64,000 nt of DNA. Source: Acidobacteriota bacterium (GTDB lineage Bacteria; Acidobacteriota; Terriglobia; Acidiferrales; UBA7541). The translations under genes and the position numbers were made by a program. Under the pieces are notes generated by a model. The model did not search any database. It saw nothing but the letters and a program-made list of their open reading frames with translations, and was not told the DNA's origin. Below are positions 7,001 to 17,128 of this stretch, piece after piece (within the stretch, counting starts at the first letter, position 1; the number at the start of each line of letters is the position of its first letter). Location: NCBI GenBank assembly GCA_003224055.1, contig QHYE01000044.1, positions 1 through 64,000 of the forward strand, written 5' to 3'.

Positions 7001-8229
7001 GTTCCCGATTGTGCTCCGGAGCGTTTGCCAAACAGAAGGAATTTCTTGCGGCCTTTCTTCGCCTTGCTCGCTTCGGGCATGGCACTCACTTCCTGAATCT
7101 CGGAGTTGCCCGGCCCGCCCGCGGCATCCACGTAGCCCGGCTTGATCACCACAAAGCTCTGCTCGCGCAGCGTCTTCAGGTATTCGCGCATCGCCGGTTC
7201 CATCCGCGCGCCATACAGCTTGTCCATGATTTCATTTTTTACTTTGGCGAGCGACTGTTCGCCCTCGTCGTAATGCTCCAGCACCTGCAGAATGAGGAAT
7301 CCCTGCTTCGTTTCCGTCACTTCCGTCAGCTCGTTTTTCTTCATTTTGAAAACTTTGTCTTCGAGTTCCTTGGAAAGTTCTCCGCGCTTGTACAGGCCCA
7401 GGAACCCGCCTTGCGTTTTCGTATTGCTGTCGGAAAACCGCTTGGCCATCTCGCCAAAATCCTCTCCGTCCTTGATGCGCTGGAGCGTGGTTTCCGCTTT
7501 TTTCTTCAGATCGGGAATCTCTTCCGGCTTCTTCCCCTGCGTGCTCACCTCGATTTCCCGCAGCGCCACCTGTTCCTGACGCACGTATTCCTTTTTGTGC
7601 GCCTCGTAATATTTCGATATTTCCTCATCGCTGATGGTGATGTGCGAACCGACTTCGCTGCCGATCACTCTCTGCGTCAGCAGCGTATTGCGAATGTTGT
7701 TCTTGAAATCCTCCCAGTTGAGCCCCTGCGAGGTTACCGCCTTTTCCAGCTCTTCCATGCTCTCGATTTTGTTCTGAATGCGGATGGCATCGAGCCTCTT
7801 GATCAATTCCGGCTCTACGCTCACGCCCATGTCTTTGGCGCGCTGCACCAGCAGCGATTGATCAATCAGGTCGCGCAGCGAAGTCTTCTGCCTTTGATCG
7901 ATCTCCGCTTTCAGCTGTCCCGGGGTGCACTTGCCCTGGCAATCCTCACGGGCGCCTTCCTCGGCGCTCTGCCGCGATTTCTCATATTCCGACCGCGTGA
8001 TAATTTCGTTGTTGACCCGCGCGATGATTTCTTCCACGGTCCTGCCCGCATTCGGATCGACCGCTTTTTTCACCGGAGCTGCAGGAGCGGGCTTAGCTGC
8101 TTCAGGCGCCATTCCCGGTTTTTCCAGCACCGGAGCCGGCGGTTTCGCTTGCGGCTTGTCGGCGGGCTTTTCCTGTGCCGCGAGCGGCAACGCGGCACAC
8201 ATCGCCGCAATGACAACTAGTTTTCGCAT
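6997..8229 (-). CDS. SurA-like periplasmic peptidyl-prolyl isomerase
   Basis: 410 aa, exported. A short signal peptide (MRKLVVIAAMCAALPLAAQ) is followed by a Pro/Ala/Lys-rich linker to about residue 60. Next comes a SurA_N chaperone domain (EIIARVNNEIITRSEYEKS onward), then a parvulin domain at about 210-320 with VRQEQVALREIEVS, GGFLGLYKRGEL and GFLILQVLEHYD. The tail is long and basic. In the family it folds outer-membrane proteins and isomerises prolyl bonds. One parvulin domain is present, where E. coli SurA has two. It follows mfd by 20 nt and overlaps the yhaM-like gene. Confidence 0.85.
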   Translation of the reverse strand: MRKLVVIAAMCAALPLAAQEKPADKPQAKPPAPVLEKPGMAPEAAKPAPAAPVKKAVDPNAGRTVEEIIARVNNEIITRSEYEKSRQSAEEGAREDCQGKCTPGQLKAEIDQRQKTSLRDLIDQSLLVQRAKDMGVSVEPELIKRLDAIRIQNKIESMEELEKAVTSQGLNWEDFKNNIRNTLLTQRVIGSEVGSHITISDEEISKYYEAHKKEYVRQEQVALREIEVSTQGKKPEEIPDLKKKAETTLQRIKDGEDFGEMAKRFSDSNTKTQGGFLGLYKRGELSKELEDKVFKMKKNELTEVTETKQGFLILQVLEHYDEGEQSLAKVKNEIMDKLYGARMEPAMREYLKTLREQSFVVIKPGYVDAAGGPGNSEIQEVSAMPEASKAKKGRKKFLLFGKRSGAQSGT

Positions 8230-8249
8230 TCATTCCTCACAACAGAAGT

Positions 8250-11200
8250 TTAGCTCTGCCCCTGAAGGCCGAGCAATACGTTTCTCAAAGCCGCGGGGAA
8301 CGATTCGCCCCGTTTCACTTCCATCCAGAGCACGCCGCTGGGATCGAGCTTAATGCCTGCTCTTGAGCGTACCACGGTCACCAGTTTTGCCGGGTCCAGA
8401 GTCGTCTCCGGATGGAAGCGCACGGCGATCCGGGTGCCCTGCCGCTCTACCGCGGAGATGCGCAACCGCTCGCACATGGATTTGAGTACGGCGTACTCCA
8501 AAAGGTTTTCCACCGAAACGGGCGGAGCGCCAAAGCGGTCGGCCAGCTCCTTTCGAACGTCCTGCTTGTCCTCTTCGGTGGCGATTGAAGAAATGCGCTT
8601 GTACGTTCGCAGGCGCAGGTTTTCGCTGGGGATGTAATCCTGCGGGATTCGAACGTCAAAGCCGAGGCTGAGCGTGGTACGCAGCTCCGGTGCGGCTTCC
8701 TCGCCTTTCAGTTTCGAAACCGCGCGCTCGAGCATCTGGCAGTACATGTCGAAACCGATAGCTTCAATGTGGCCATGCTGCTGGCGCCCCAGCATGTTGC
8801 CGGCGCCGCGCAGTTCGAGGTCGAGGGCGGCGATTCGAAAGCCCGCGCCCAATTCGCTGAATTCCTTCATGGCGGACAGGCGCTTTCGGGCAATGTCCGA
8901 GAGAACCGTCTCCGGAGGAACGAGCAGATATGCATACGCGCGCTGGCTCGAACGCCCGACCCGGCCGCGCAACTGGTAAAGCTCGGCGAGGCCGAGGCGA
9001 TCCGCGCGATTGATTAGAATCGTATTGGCGCGCGGGATGTCCAATCCGTTTTCGACGATGGTCGTGGCCACCAACACATCGGCTTCATCGCGGATGAATT
9101 TCAGCATCACGCTCTCGAGCTCTTTTTCGCCCATCTGGCCATGCGCTACTACGACGCGCGCCTTCGGAACGAGCTTTGCGACCATGGCGCCGAGTGAATA
9201 GATCGATTCGACGCGGTTGTGAATGAAAAACACCTGTCCTTCCCGCGCGAGCTCCGTTTCGATTGCGCGCTGCACCAACTCTTCCTCGAAGGGTGCGACG
9301 ACCGTTTGAATCGCGAGGCGGTCGCGCGGCGGCGTCTCGATCAGGGACATATCGCGAAGGCCGACGAGCGACATGTGCAGCGTCCGCGGAATCGGCGTCG
9401 CCGACAGCGCCAGCGCGTCCACGTTCTTGCGCATTTCCTTGAGGCGTTCCTTGTGGGCCACACCGAAGCGCTGCTCTTCGTCCACGATCAGAAGTCCGAG
9501 GTCGGCGAATTTCACATCTTTCGAAAGGAGCCGGTGGGTGCCGATGACCACATCGACCTTGCCGGCTTCGAGGTCCGCGAGGATCTTCTTCTGCTGCGCC
9601 GCACTGCGAAAACGGCTGAGCATTTCGATGCGCGCGCCGAAAGCCGCGAATCTTTGCTTGAAGGTTTCGAAATGCTGGAAGGTAAGCACCGTGGTTGGGG
9701 CGAGAACGGCAACTTGTTTGTTGTCGGCGACGGCTTTGAACGCGGCGCGCATGGCCACTTCCGTTTTGCCGTAACCGACGTCGCCGCAGAGCAGGCGGTC
9801 CATGGGTTCGGCGCGCTCCATGTCGCGCTTGATATCGGTGATGGCGGTGAGCTGGTCGTTGGTTTCCTCGAATTCGAAAGCGTCTTCAAACTCGTGCTGA
9901 AAATTTCCGTCCTGAGAAAAGGAAAATCCCGGGGTCGTTTTGCGTTGCGCGTAGAGGGCAAGGAGCTGGTCGGCCATGTCCTCGACCGACTTGCGCGCGC
10001 GCGTTTTGCGCGTGTTCCAGGCGGTGCCGCCGAGTTTATCCAGCGGCGGATGCGCGCCTTCCAGGACGCGATAATTTTGGACCAGATCCATTCTCTCCAG
10101 CGGGACGTACAGACGCGCGTCGTCGGCGTACTTGAGCAGCATGAACTCGCCGTGATGGCCCCCGGATGCAATCTGCCGGAGCCCTTCGAACTGCCCGATG
10201 CCGTGGTCCACGTGCACGACAAAATCGCCGGGCTTCAGCTCGGCAAAATCGCTGAAGAAACCCGAGGTCCGAATCTTCCGGCTGGGGCGCTCGACCGTGG
10301 GAGTAACGTCGAACAAATCCGCATGGCCGTAGATCGTCAGCTTCGCTTCGGGAAACGTCACCCCCTCCGCAAACGGCGCGCGAATCAAAAGCATGGCGGC
10401 GGATTCCTGCGCGCCTTCGGCAGTGAATCCCGCGGCCGCGTCTTCGGACTCCCCGAGCACGTAGGGCACTTCATATTCGCGGCAGATGTCGGCAAAGCGC
10501 TCAATTTCTCCGGTACTGGCGGCGGTGAGAAAGACGGTTCCGCCGCTCGCGAGCTGCGATTTCACGTCGCCCATGCAGGCGACGACGTCGCCATGAAAGC
10601 GCGCACTGGGGCGCGAGGAGAGTTCGAATTGGTGCGCGGACCCAATGCCGAGCGCGAGCTGCTCGATATGGATTTGCGAAGTTTTTTCCAGGGCCACCGC
10701 GAATTCTTCCTCCGACGAGAAATAGTGACCCGCGGCGGGAGAGTTTGCGTGCCCGTGCCGCTCGTAATTCTCTGTCGCCGACGCCAGATACTTCGCGGCC
10801 GTTTCACGGAGCGTTTGCGGCTCGTCCAGAAAAACAATCGGCCGGAGCGAACTCTCTTTCAGATCGAAGAGTGCGCTTGGCCCCGGCTCGCCAGCCGGCC
10901 CAAAAAAGGGAGGCGTCTCCCAGGCGGCTTCTGCATTCAAATCGATTTTCTCCGGCGCGGGCACGGACCATTCCGTGAGCGGCAAGAGCGTAGTGCGCTG
11001 CACCGGCGCGATGGAACGCTGCGTGCGCGGATCGAATTCACGCACGGATTCCACGGCGTCTCCGAGCAACTCGATACGCACGGGACGCGGCGCTTCCGGC
11101 GAAAAGACGTCGATGATTCCTCCGCGCACCGCAAACTGCCCGGGCAGCTCCACCATTTCGGTGCGCGTATAGCCCACGGAGCCAAGGTGCGTGACGAGCT

Positions 11201-11684
11201 CGTCGTGGGGGATCTCGGTGTCCTTGGCTAGCGTTCGCGTCAAGTACAAGTAAACGGCAGGATCCTGATAGCGCCAAAGCGCAGCGGCAACCGGAGCGAT
11301 GGCCAGAGAAATCTGCCCATCCGCAAGCCGGAAAAGCGTGGCCGCGCGGCGTTCCAGAATGTCCGCGTGCGGGCTCCGCGATTCCCAGGGAAGGGTGTCG
11401 AAGGCGGGGAGCGTGGCCACGCCGCCCGCCGCTCCGGGAAAAATCCCGCTGAAAAACCGCAGCGTTTCCGCGAGCGATTCCGCGCGGCGGTTCGAATCCG
11501 TCACGAAAAAAGCGGGGCGGCGAAGTTCGTGCGTCAGATACGCAGCAACGAAAGCTTTCGCGACGTCATGCAGGCCGGCCACCGAGACGTGGCCCGCGCC
11601 TCCGCGCAGAGCGGCCAACGCGCCCTCCATCGCCTCATGGCGAAGCAAAGCCTCCAATCTTTCGCGGACGGCAGGAAGTATCAT
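8250..11684 (-). CDS. mfd: transcription-repair coupling factor Mfd
   Basis: A 1144-aa ATP-dependent translocase that removes RNA polymerase stalled at DNA lesions and recruits UvrA. Visible domains in order: UvrB-like N-terminal region (about 1-330), the RNA-polymerase-interacting domain with GDFVVHVDHGIGQFEG near residue 485, the RecG-like motor with Walker A GDVGYGKTE near 631 and the DEEQ box (LLIVDEEQRFG) near 728, the second motor lobe with the TRG-like region and GRVGRSSQRAYAYLL, and the C-terminal autoinhibitory domain. The start at ATG 11684 (MILPAVRER) is preferred to 11729 because the longer form would run into rfaE2. The gap to rfaE2 is 10 nt. Confidence 0.97.
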   Translation of the reverse strand: MILPAVRERLEALLRHEAMEGALAALRGGAGHVSVAGLHDVAKAFVAAYLTHELRRPAFFVTDSNRRAESLAETLRFFSGIFPGAAGGVATLPAFDTLPWESRSPHADILERRAATLFRLADGQISLAIAPVAAALWRYQDPAVYLYLTRTLAKDTEIPHDELVTHLGSVGYTRTEMVELPGQFAVRGGIIDVFSPEAPRPVRIELLGDAVESVREFDPRTQRSIAPVQRTTLLPLTEWSVPAPEKIDLNAEAAWETPPFFGPAGEPGPSALFDLKESSLRPIVFLDEPQTLRETAAKYLASATENYERHGHANSPAAGHYFSSEEEFAVALEKTSQIHIEQLALGIGSAHQFELSSRPSARFHGDVVACMGDVKSQLASGGTVFLTAASTGEIERFADICREYEVPYVLGESEDAAAGFTAEGAQESAAMLLIRAPFAEGVTFPEAKLTIYGHADLFDVTPTVERPSRKIRTSGFFSDFAELKPGDFVVHVDHGIGQFEGLRQIASGGHHGEFMLLKYADDARLYVPLERMDLVQNYRVLEGAHPPLDKLGGTAWNTRKTRARKSVEDMADQLLALYAQRKTTPGFSFSQDGNFQHEFEDAFEFEETNDQLTAITDIKRDMERAEPMDRLLCGDVGYGKTEVAMRAAFKAVADNKQVAVLAPTTVLTFQHFETFKQRFAAFGARIEMLSRFRSAAQQKKILADLEAGKVDVVIGTHRLLSKDVKFADLGLLIVDEEQRFGVAHKERLKEMRKNVDALALSATPIPRTLHMSLVGLRDMSLIETPPRDRLAIQTVVAPFEEELVQRAIETELAREGQVFFIHNRVESIYSLGAMVAKLVPKARVVVAHGQMGEKELESVMLKFIRDEADVLVATTIVENGLDIPRANTILINRADRLGLAELYQLRGRVGRSSQRAYAYLLVPPETVLSDIARKRLSAMKEFSELGAGFRIAALDLELRGAGNMLGRQQHGHIEAIGFDMYCQMLERAVSKLKGEEAAPELRTTLSLGFDVRIPQDYIPSENLRLRTYKRISSIATEEDKQDVRKELADRFGAPPVSVENLLEYAVLKSMCERLRISAVERQGTRIAVRFHPETTLDPAKLVTVVRSRAGIKLDPSGVLWMEVKRGESFPAALRNVLLGLQGQS

Positions 11685-11694
11685 GCTTGGGTGA

Positions 11695-12192
11695 TTAGGA
11701 TTCCTCGCGCGAGGTGCGCGCCCCTTCACGAATTTTCTTCAGAATGGCGGAAGTGGAATAGCCGGGGACCACAGGTACAGAAACCACGCGGCCGCCCGCA
11801 GCTTCGACCTCCTCGCGTCCCACGATTTGGTCGCCGGGCCAATCGCCGCCCTTCACCAGGACATCGGGAAGCAGCCTGGCGATTAGTTCGCGGGGCGTTG
11901 GATCATCAAAAATGACAACCGCATCCACGCATTCCAGTGCAGCGAGAATTTCAGCGCGCTCGCGTTCCGGGATGACGGGACGGCCTTCACCCTTTAATTG
12001 ACGCACGCCCGCGTCGCTATTCAGCCCCACGATCAGCGCGTCTCCCAATGCGCGCGCCTGCTCCAGGCTGCGGACATGCCCGGGATGCAGCAGGTCAAAG
12101 CATCCGTTGGTGAAAACAACGCGGCGGCCGTTGCGTTTCTCGCGGCCAAACCGCAAAATCGCTTCCTCCAGCGTGAGGATCGAACTGTTCAA
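11695..12192 (-). CDS. rfaE2: D-glycero-beta-D-manno-heptose 1-phosphate adenylyltransferase
   Basis: 165 aa. It transfers AMP from ATP to heptose-1-phosphate, giving ADP-heptose for the LPS inner core. The nucleotidyltransferase signature [13 protein letters not shown] is at residues 28-40 (HPGH), with [12 protein letters not shown] and [12 protein letters not shown] near the end. The kinase half of HldE is absent, so this is the split form. I choose TTG 12192: it puts GGAG five bases upstream and gives the usual length. Longer in-frame starts would add a low-quality leader. It heads the operon with mfd; the other heptose genes are not in the window. Confidence 0.9.
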   Translation of the reverse strand: MNSSILTLEEAILRFGREKRNGRRVVFTNGCFDLLHPGHVRSLEQARALGDALIVGLNSDAGVRQLKGEGRPVIPERERAEILAALECVDAVVIFDDPTPRELIARLLPDVLVKGGDWPGDQIVGREEVEAAGGRVVSVPVVPGYSTSAILKKIREGARTSREES

Positions 12193-12293
12193 AGGGTCTC
12201 CATGCGGACTTGGACAAAACTCAAGATGAGCCCACTGAAAAACCAAGTTTATCACGCGCGGGAGGCACGGCGCCTGCACGGGGCGCCGTCGCG

Positions 12294-13802
12294 ATGAAAT
12301 CCGCCAGCGCGTACCGTGCCATCACCGGAGTCCTGCTCTGCGCGGCGGGCGCCTGGCTAGCGATTCCTACGGCGTACCACGAGCAAATCTATTTCATCAA
12401 CGCCGGCGGCTGCCGCTTGGCGACCACAGTTCTGGAGAAGTCTGGAGGCGCGAAAGAGGGCTCCGTCGTGCTCTTTCACGGAATTTCCGCAAACAAAAAG
12501 ATCATGTCGTACCTGGCGCAGGGGTTCGCCGAGCAAGGGCTGCGCGTTTTCGCACCGGACTTCCCAGGACACGGCCGCTCGCCAGGGCCATTTTCTCCCG
12601 CACGCGCGGAACAATGCGGCGAAGCCTTGGTGCGAGAACTCCTCTCGCGCGGCGCGATTTCGGCGGACCGCACGATTTTCGCGGGGCACTCGATGGGAGG
12701 TGCGATTGCTGTTCGAATCGCGTCGCGGGTCCCTGTCGCGGGCTTGATCACGATTTCGCCCGCGCCGATGCTCCCGACCCACGGCGTTTCCCCCGAAAAG
12801 CTCCTCTTCCGTGATCCGCCGCAGCTGCCTCCTCATTCCTTGGTGATCACCGGATGGCTCGAACTGGAATCCATGCGCCGGAATGCCGCCGACTTGGCCG
12901 CCTCGCGAAATGACGGCACGGCGAAATACCTGGAAATTCCGGGCGCAACCCATGTCAGTCTGCTTTTCAGCTCCGCGGCGATGCGCGCCGCGCAGGAGTG
13001 GTCTGCGCAAGTCCTGCGATTGCCCCCATCGCCGAATTTGCCCTCGCATCGTCCGCTCGCCGGGGCGCTTGCCGGCTTCGCAGGACTTTTGCTGATCGCG
13101 GGACCTTTTCTGCGAGAAGCGGTTGGAAAAGTTTCGCCGCAAGATCTCCCCGCAACGGGCGCGAGCATCGGAGTTGTGCGGCTCTTCCTGGAGTTGGGCG
13201 CGGGTTCGATCCTCGTCGTGCTGCTCCTGCAATTCTGGGTTCCGTTGAAAGTGCTCGGACTTTTTCAGGGCGACTATCTTGCAAGTTTCTTGTTGATTCT
13301 TGGATTGGCTCTGGCGGCAAGCCATTGGAACACTCTCCGCACCGCCCTCTCCAGTTCTCCGCGGGAAATGATTTCCGCGGCATTCGCCGGGCTGGTCCTG
13401 TTGTTGCTGGTTACCGCGTGGTTTGATCTAACGTTCTACGAAGCGTGGCTCACTCCCATGAAGTGGGGACGCTTCCCGTTTCTCCTTGCGGTTTTGCTCC
13501 CCTATCATTTCGCCGAAGAGACGCTCCTCGGCCCGCCCCAGGCCGGGAAAATAGGCCGCAGGATGAGCCTCGCGCTGTCGCTGCGGCTCATTACGTGGGG
13601 CGCGCTGATGGCCGGGGTGCTGATTCTGCACAGCGGAGAAATTTTAATGGGCCTGCTGGCCGTATACATGGCACTGTTCAATTTGATACAGACTGGTGCG
13701 GTGCATATCGTGCACAAAGGGACCGGATCGGCAGGAGCAGCGGCAGTTTTCGGTGCTATACTTCAGGCTGGTTTTTGCTTGGTGATCTTCCCCACCAGCT
13801 AA
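12294..13802 (+). CDS. alpha/beta hydrolase with a C-terminal polytopic membrane domain
   Basis: 502 aa. An N-terminal hydrophobic anchor (about 9-24) leads to an alpha/beta hydrolase of about 240 residues with the oxyanion region [17 protein letters not shown] and the nucleophile elbow GHSMGG (Ser133), and a late His in GATHVSLL. From about residue 265 there are at least six hydrophobic segments (for example [20 protein letters not shown] and [16 protein letters not shown]). The hydrolase would sit on one face of the inner membrane. Substrate is unknown; esters or lipids are possible. An upstream ATG at 12210 is less likely. It is divergent from rfaE2 and followed after 65 nt by the geranylgeranyl-reductase-like gene. 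Confidence 0.8.
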   Translation: MKSASAYRAITGVLLCAAGAWLAIPTAYHEQIYFINAGGCRLATTVLEKSGGAKEGSVVLFHGISANKKIMSYLAQGFAEQGLRVFAPDFPGHGRSPGPFSPARAEQCGEALVRELLSRGAISADRTIFAGHSMGGAIAVRIASRVPVAGLITISPAPMLPTHGVSPEKLLFRDPPQLPPHSLVITGWLELESMRRNAADLAASRNDGTAKYLEIPGATHVSLLFSSAAMRAAQEWSAQVLRLPPSPNLPSHRPLAGALAGFAGLLLIAGPFLREAVGKVSPQDLPATGASIGVVRLFLELGAGSILVVLLLQFWVPLKVLGLFQGDYLASFLLILGLALAASHWNTLRTALSSSPREMISAAFAGLVLLLLVTAWFDLTFYEAWLTPMKWGRFPFLLAVLLPYHFAEETLLGPPQAGKIGRRMSLALSLRLITWGALMAGVLILHSGEILMGLLAVYMALFNLIQTGAVHIVHKGTGSAGAAAVFGAILQAGFCLVIFPTS

Positions 13803-13867
13803 TGGCCCACTTGCCGGGACCCCGGCGGCAGTGAGCCGAATTCCAGGCACGCAGCGAGACTTTAACC

Positions 13868-15058
13868 ATGGCGGAGATAGCAATCGTCGGCGGCGGACCC
13901 TCCGGCGCAATGTGCGGTGAACAGCTCGCTCGCGCGGGACACAAAGTCGCCATTTTTGATGAGCACCTGGCCTGGGAAAAGCCGTGCGGCGGCGGGCTGA
14001 CGCACAAAGCCATCCAGTGCTTCCCTTTCCTGCTTGAAAATTCCTACCCGAAAAAACTTGTACATTCTGTGGACCTGATCAGCAGCGAAGAGCATCGCGC
14101 CACGCTCGACATGGCGCATCCGATCGTGATTTATTCGCGGACGGTGCTGAACGGCATGCTGCTGGATCGGGCACGCGAGGCGGGTTGCAGCGTGCAGCGC
14201 TCGCACGTCATGAGCGTGGATACCGCCGGGACGAAACCGCGTTACTGCCTTGAAGGCGAATGGCACGAAGCCGATTTTCTGGTGCTCGCCGCAGGCGCCC
14301 GCAACCAACTGGTGCCGGAGACGCGGCCCTTGCAGCGCGACGAATTGGAAATGACGCAGGGGTATTTCGTTCCGCAAACTGCCGACTCCATCACCATAAA
14401 ATTTCTTCCACACTTTGAGGGTTACATCTGGTCCTTTCCGCGCTGCGATCACCTGTCCGTGGGAATTTGCGGCAGCATGGCTTCGCACACGAGCACGGAA
14501 CTTCGCGGCCATCTGCAGAAGTTTGTAGAGAAGCAGGATATTTCCACCGAGGGCGCAAAGTTTTACAGTCACGTGCTGCCTTCTCCGCTGGAGCGCACGC
14601 TTTCCCAGCGCCCCGTGGTCGGAAGAAATTGGGCCTTGGTGGGCGACGCCGCCGCCTGGGTGGATCCGCTGACCGGCGAAGGACTTTTCTATGCGATACG
14701 CTCCGGCGAATTGCTCGGGCGCTCGCTGGCCGCGGGCTGCCCGGAAAAATATCCCGCATGGGTGAAGGCTGCGTTTTCCACGGAGCTCGAATTTGCGGCG
14801 CGCATCGTGCGGCGGTTTTATCGCGGGTCGTTTCTTGGAAGCGCGGTCACGACGCGCATGGTGCAGTTCCTGCGCCGCAGCCCCGTTTTCCGCCAATTGA
14901 TGAGCGACCTCTTCAGCGGCACTCAGGATTATTCCAGCCTGAAGCGGCGGCTGTGGGGCCACCTCGGCATCACCCTGAGCGAATTCATCTCCAGCGTGCT
15001 CAATCTCGATGGACCGACGAGGGCGCGCGTACCTCGCACAGGAACCGCTGGAGATTAA
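13868..15058 (+). CDS. geranylgeranyl-reductase-family FAD-dependent oxidoreductase
   Basis: 396 aa. The N-terminal FAD-binding beta-alpha-beta motif (IAIVGGGPSGAMCGEQLARAG) is followed by the family loop EKPCGGGLTHKA, a second conserved DxxxA-like motif and the late FAD motif NWALVGDAAAWVDPLTGEG near residue 260. Family members reduce isoprenoid chains or hydroxylate aromatic and polyketide substrates, so the exact substrate is open. It lies between a membrane hydrolase and an MsbA-like exporter on the same strand, which would fit lipid or quinone modification, but this is only inference. Confidence 0.85.
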   Translation: MAEIAIVGGGPSGAMCGEQLARAGHKVAIFDEHLAWEKPCGGGLTHKAIQCFPFLLENSYPKKLVHSVDLISSEEHRATLDMAHPIVIYSRTVLNGMLLDRAREAGCSVQRSHVMSVDTAGTKPRYCLEGEWHEADFLVLAAGARNQLVPETRPLQRDELEMTQGYFVPQTADSITIKFLPHFEGYIWSFPRCDHLSVGICGSMASHTSTELRGHLQKFVEKQDISTEGAKFYSHVLPSPLERTLSQRPVVGRNWALVGDAAAWVDPLTGEGLFYAIRSGELLGRSLAAGCPEKYPAWVKAAFSTELEFAARIVRRFYRGSFLGSAVTTRMVQFLRRSPVFRQLMSDLFSGTQDYSSLKRRLWGHLGITLSEFISSVLNLDGPTRARVPRTGTAGD

Positions 15059-15147
15059 GCAGCTTCGTTCCTCCGTAGAATATTGCCGTGTAGATATTCG
15101 CAGGTTGCGGGCATCTAAGACGCAGGGTACCCTTCATCCCACAAATC

Positions 15148-17064
15148 ATGGCCGCTGAAAAAGATCCCAAGTCACCATCGAAAACCGAGAAGCGCAAAAA
15201 CACGTGGAAAAATCTTCCCGACGTCTGGGCATTGATGAAGCCGAGGCGCGGGTTGCTCGCGCTGGGCTTCCTGCTCATGGCCATCAACCGCTTGTCGGGA
15301 TTGGTACTCCCGGCTTCGACGAAATATTTTGTGGATAATGTGGTCGTCAAGAAAGAAGTAGGCGTACTGACGCCGATCGTCCTCGCCGTCCTGTTTGCCA
15401 CGATTCTCCAGGGCCTCACTTCCTTCAGCTTGACGCAATTGCTTTCCAAATCCGCGCAAAAAATGATCACGGAACTGCGCCGCAAAGTGCAGGCGCATAT
15501 TGGCCGCTTGCCCATCTCGTTTTACGACGCGAACAAGACGGGCGTGCTCGTTTCGCGCATCATGAGCGACGTCGAAGGCGTGCGGAACCTGATCGGAACG
15601 GGGCTGGTTGAATTTGTGGGCGGGCTGATGACGGCGGTGATCGCGCTCGTATATTTGATTCACACCAGCGTGCTGATGACGGCCGTCGCGTTCTCGATAC
15701 TGCTGGTGTTCGGGTTCGGCATCAGCAAGGCCTTCACGACGATCCGGCCGATTTTCCGCGCGCGTCCGAAGATTACAGGCGAAGTCACGGGACGGCTCAC
15801 CGAGTCGCTCGGAGGCGTGCGCGTGGTCAAGGGCTACCACGCGGAAGAGCGGGAAGAAAAAATCTTTGCATCCGGCGTGCAGCGATTGCTGGACAACGTG
15901 TTGAAAACGCTCACAGCCACTTCGCTGATGAGCCTCTCGGGCGCGATGCTGCTGGGCATCGTCAGCGCGCTGATGCTCGAGCTTGGTGGACACAAAATTC
16001 TTTCCGGAAGCATGACCCTGGGCCAGTGGTTCGCATACAACGCCTTCCTGGCCTTTCTGATTGCGCCCGTCTTTCAGATCGTGGCCATCGGCACGCAGAT
16101 TACCGAAGCCATCACCGGGCTGGAGCGTACGCGCGAAATCCTGAAAGAAAATCCCGAAGATGAAGCACCGGGACGTACGGTCTCGCTTGAACGCGTGGAA
16201 GGCCTCGTGGAAATGGAACACTTGAGCTTCGCGTACGAGACGCGGAAAGAAGTTTTGCACGACGTAAGCTTCAAGTCCGAACCAGGCACGGTCACGGCCC
16301 TCGTAGGGCCTTCCGGCGCGGGAAAATCAACCATTATCGGATTGATTGCAGCGTTCTACATTCCTTCGAGCGGACGCGTGTTAGTCGATGGCGAGGACCT
16401 TTCGACCGTGAAACTCAGCTCGTACCGCACGCAGCTAGGCGTGGTGTTGCAGGAGACTTTTCTCTTTGACGGGACCATCCGCGAAAATGTGGCCTTCGCC
16501 CGGCCTGAAGCCACGGAAGACGAAATTCTGGCCGCGTGCCACATCGCACGCGTGGACGAATTTGCCGAGACTTTCGAAAACAAGTACGACACGGTCGTCG
16601 GCGAACGCGGCATCAAGCTTTCCGGCGGACAAAAGCAGCGCGTTTCCATCGCACGCGCGATCCTCGCCGATCCGCGCATCCTCATTCTGGACGAAGCGAC
16701 CTCCAGCCTGGACTCCGAATCGGAAGCGCTGATTCAGGAGGGGCTGCGGTACCTGATGCGCGGGCGGACGACATTCGTCATCGCGCACCGGCTTTCGACG
16801 ATTCGGCGCGCGGATCAAATCCTGGTTGTGGAAGCCGGCAGAATCATCGAACGCGGAAATCACCAAACGCTTTATGCGCTGAACGGGCGCTACTACGACC
16901 TCTACACCAAGCAGCACGCCGTGGAGGCCAATCTTTTTCTTGCTCCCGGTGAAAGCACTCTCGAGAGCGACGATCCCGCCGGGCGCGAAGCCTCCGCAGG
17001 CAACGGGCGCGGCGCCGCAGACTTGCCGGATGCCATTCGCCTCATCCGCGGCCAAGGCAACTGA
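15148..17064 (+). CDS. MsbA-like ABC exporter (fused permease and ATPase)
   Basis: 638 aa half-transporter. After a Lys-rich N-terminus comes a six-helix ABC transmembrane domain (about 35-310), then the ATPase with Walker A GPSGAGKST near residue 387, Q-loop LGVVLQETFLFDG, signature LSGGQKQR near 490, Walker B LILDEATSSLD near 511 and the H-loop IAHRLST. The tail of about 50 residues is variable. Likely role: export of lipid A-core or another lipid across the inner membrane, by family. A bidirectional hairpin terminator follows at 17082. Confidence 0.92.
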   Translation: MAAEKDPKSPSKTEKRKNTWKNLPDVWALMKPRRGLLALGFLLMAINRLSGLVLPASTKYFVDNVVVKKEVGVLTPIVLAVLFATILQGLTSFSLTQLLSKSAQKMITELRRKVQAHIGRLPISFYDANKTGVLVSRIMSDVEGVRNLIGTGLVEFVGGLMTAVIALVYLIHTSVLMTAVAFSILLVFGFGISKAFTTIRPIFRARPKITGEVTGRLTESLGGVRVVKGYHAEEREEKIFASGVQRLLDNVLKTLTATSLMSLSGAMLLGIVSALMLELGGHKILSGSMTLGQWFAYNAFLAFLIAPVFQIVAIGTQITEAITGLERTREILKENPEDEAPGRTVSLERVEGLVEMEHLSFAYETRKEVLHDVSFKSEPGTVTALVGPSGAGKSTIIGLIAAFYIPSSGRVLVDGEDLSTVKLSSYRTQLGVVLQETFLFDGTIRENVAFARPEATEDEILAACHIARVDEFAETFENKYDTVVGERGIKLSGGQKQRVSIARAILADPRILILDEATSSLDSESEALIQEGLRYLMRGRTTFVIAHRLSTIRRADQILVVEAGRIIERGNHQTLYALNGRYYDLYTKQHAVEANLFLAPGESTLESDDPAGREASAGNGRGAADLPDAIRLIRGQGN

Positions 17065-17081
17065 ATCTCCAAAAAGAAAAA

Positions 17082-17100
17082 GCGCGGCAGTAAGCCGCGC
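17082..17100. terminator. bidirectional rho-independent terminator
   Basis: A perfect 7-bp stem, GCGCGGC / GCCGCGC, with loop AGTAA. The flank AAAAAGAAAAA (17071-17081) gives a strong U-run for minus-strand transcripts (XRE gene). CCTTTCGTT on the other side gives a weaker run for the ABC exporter. It separates two convergent genes. Confidence 0.85.
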
Positions 17101-17128
17101 CCTTTCGTTCCATTGTGAAGTGATGAAA

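Noticed and set aside
7009-8220. 403-codon open frame antisense to the surA-like gene
   Set aside because: It is the complement of a clear exported PPIase gene with motifs; the antisense product is Phe/Arg/Leu-rich and shows no family.
9219-11231. 670-codon open frame antisense to mfd
   Set aside because: The translation is Arg/Gly/His-rich without domains and mirrors the codon bias of mfd, which is certain on the other strand.
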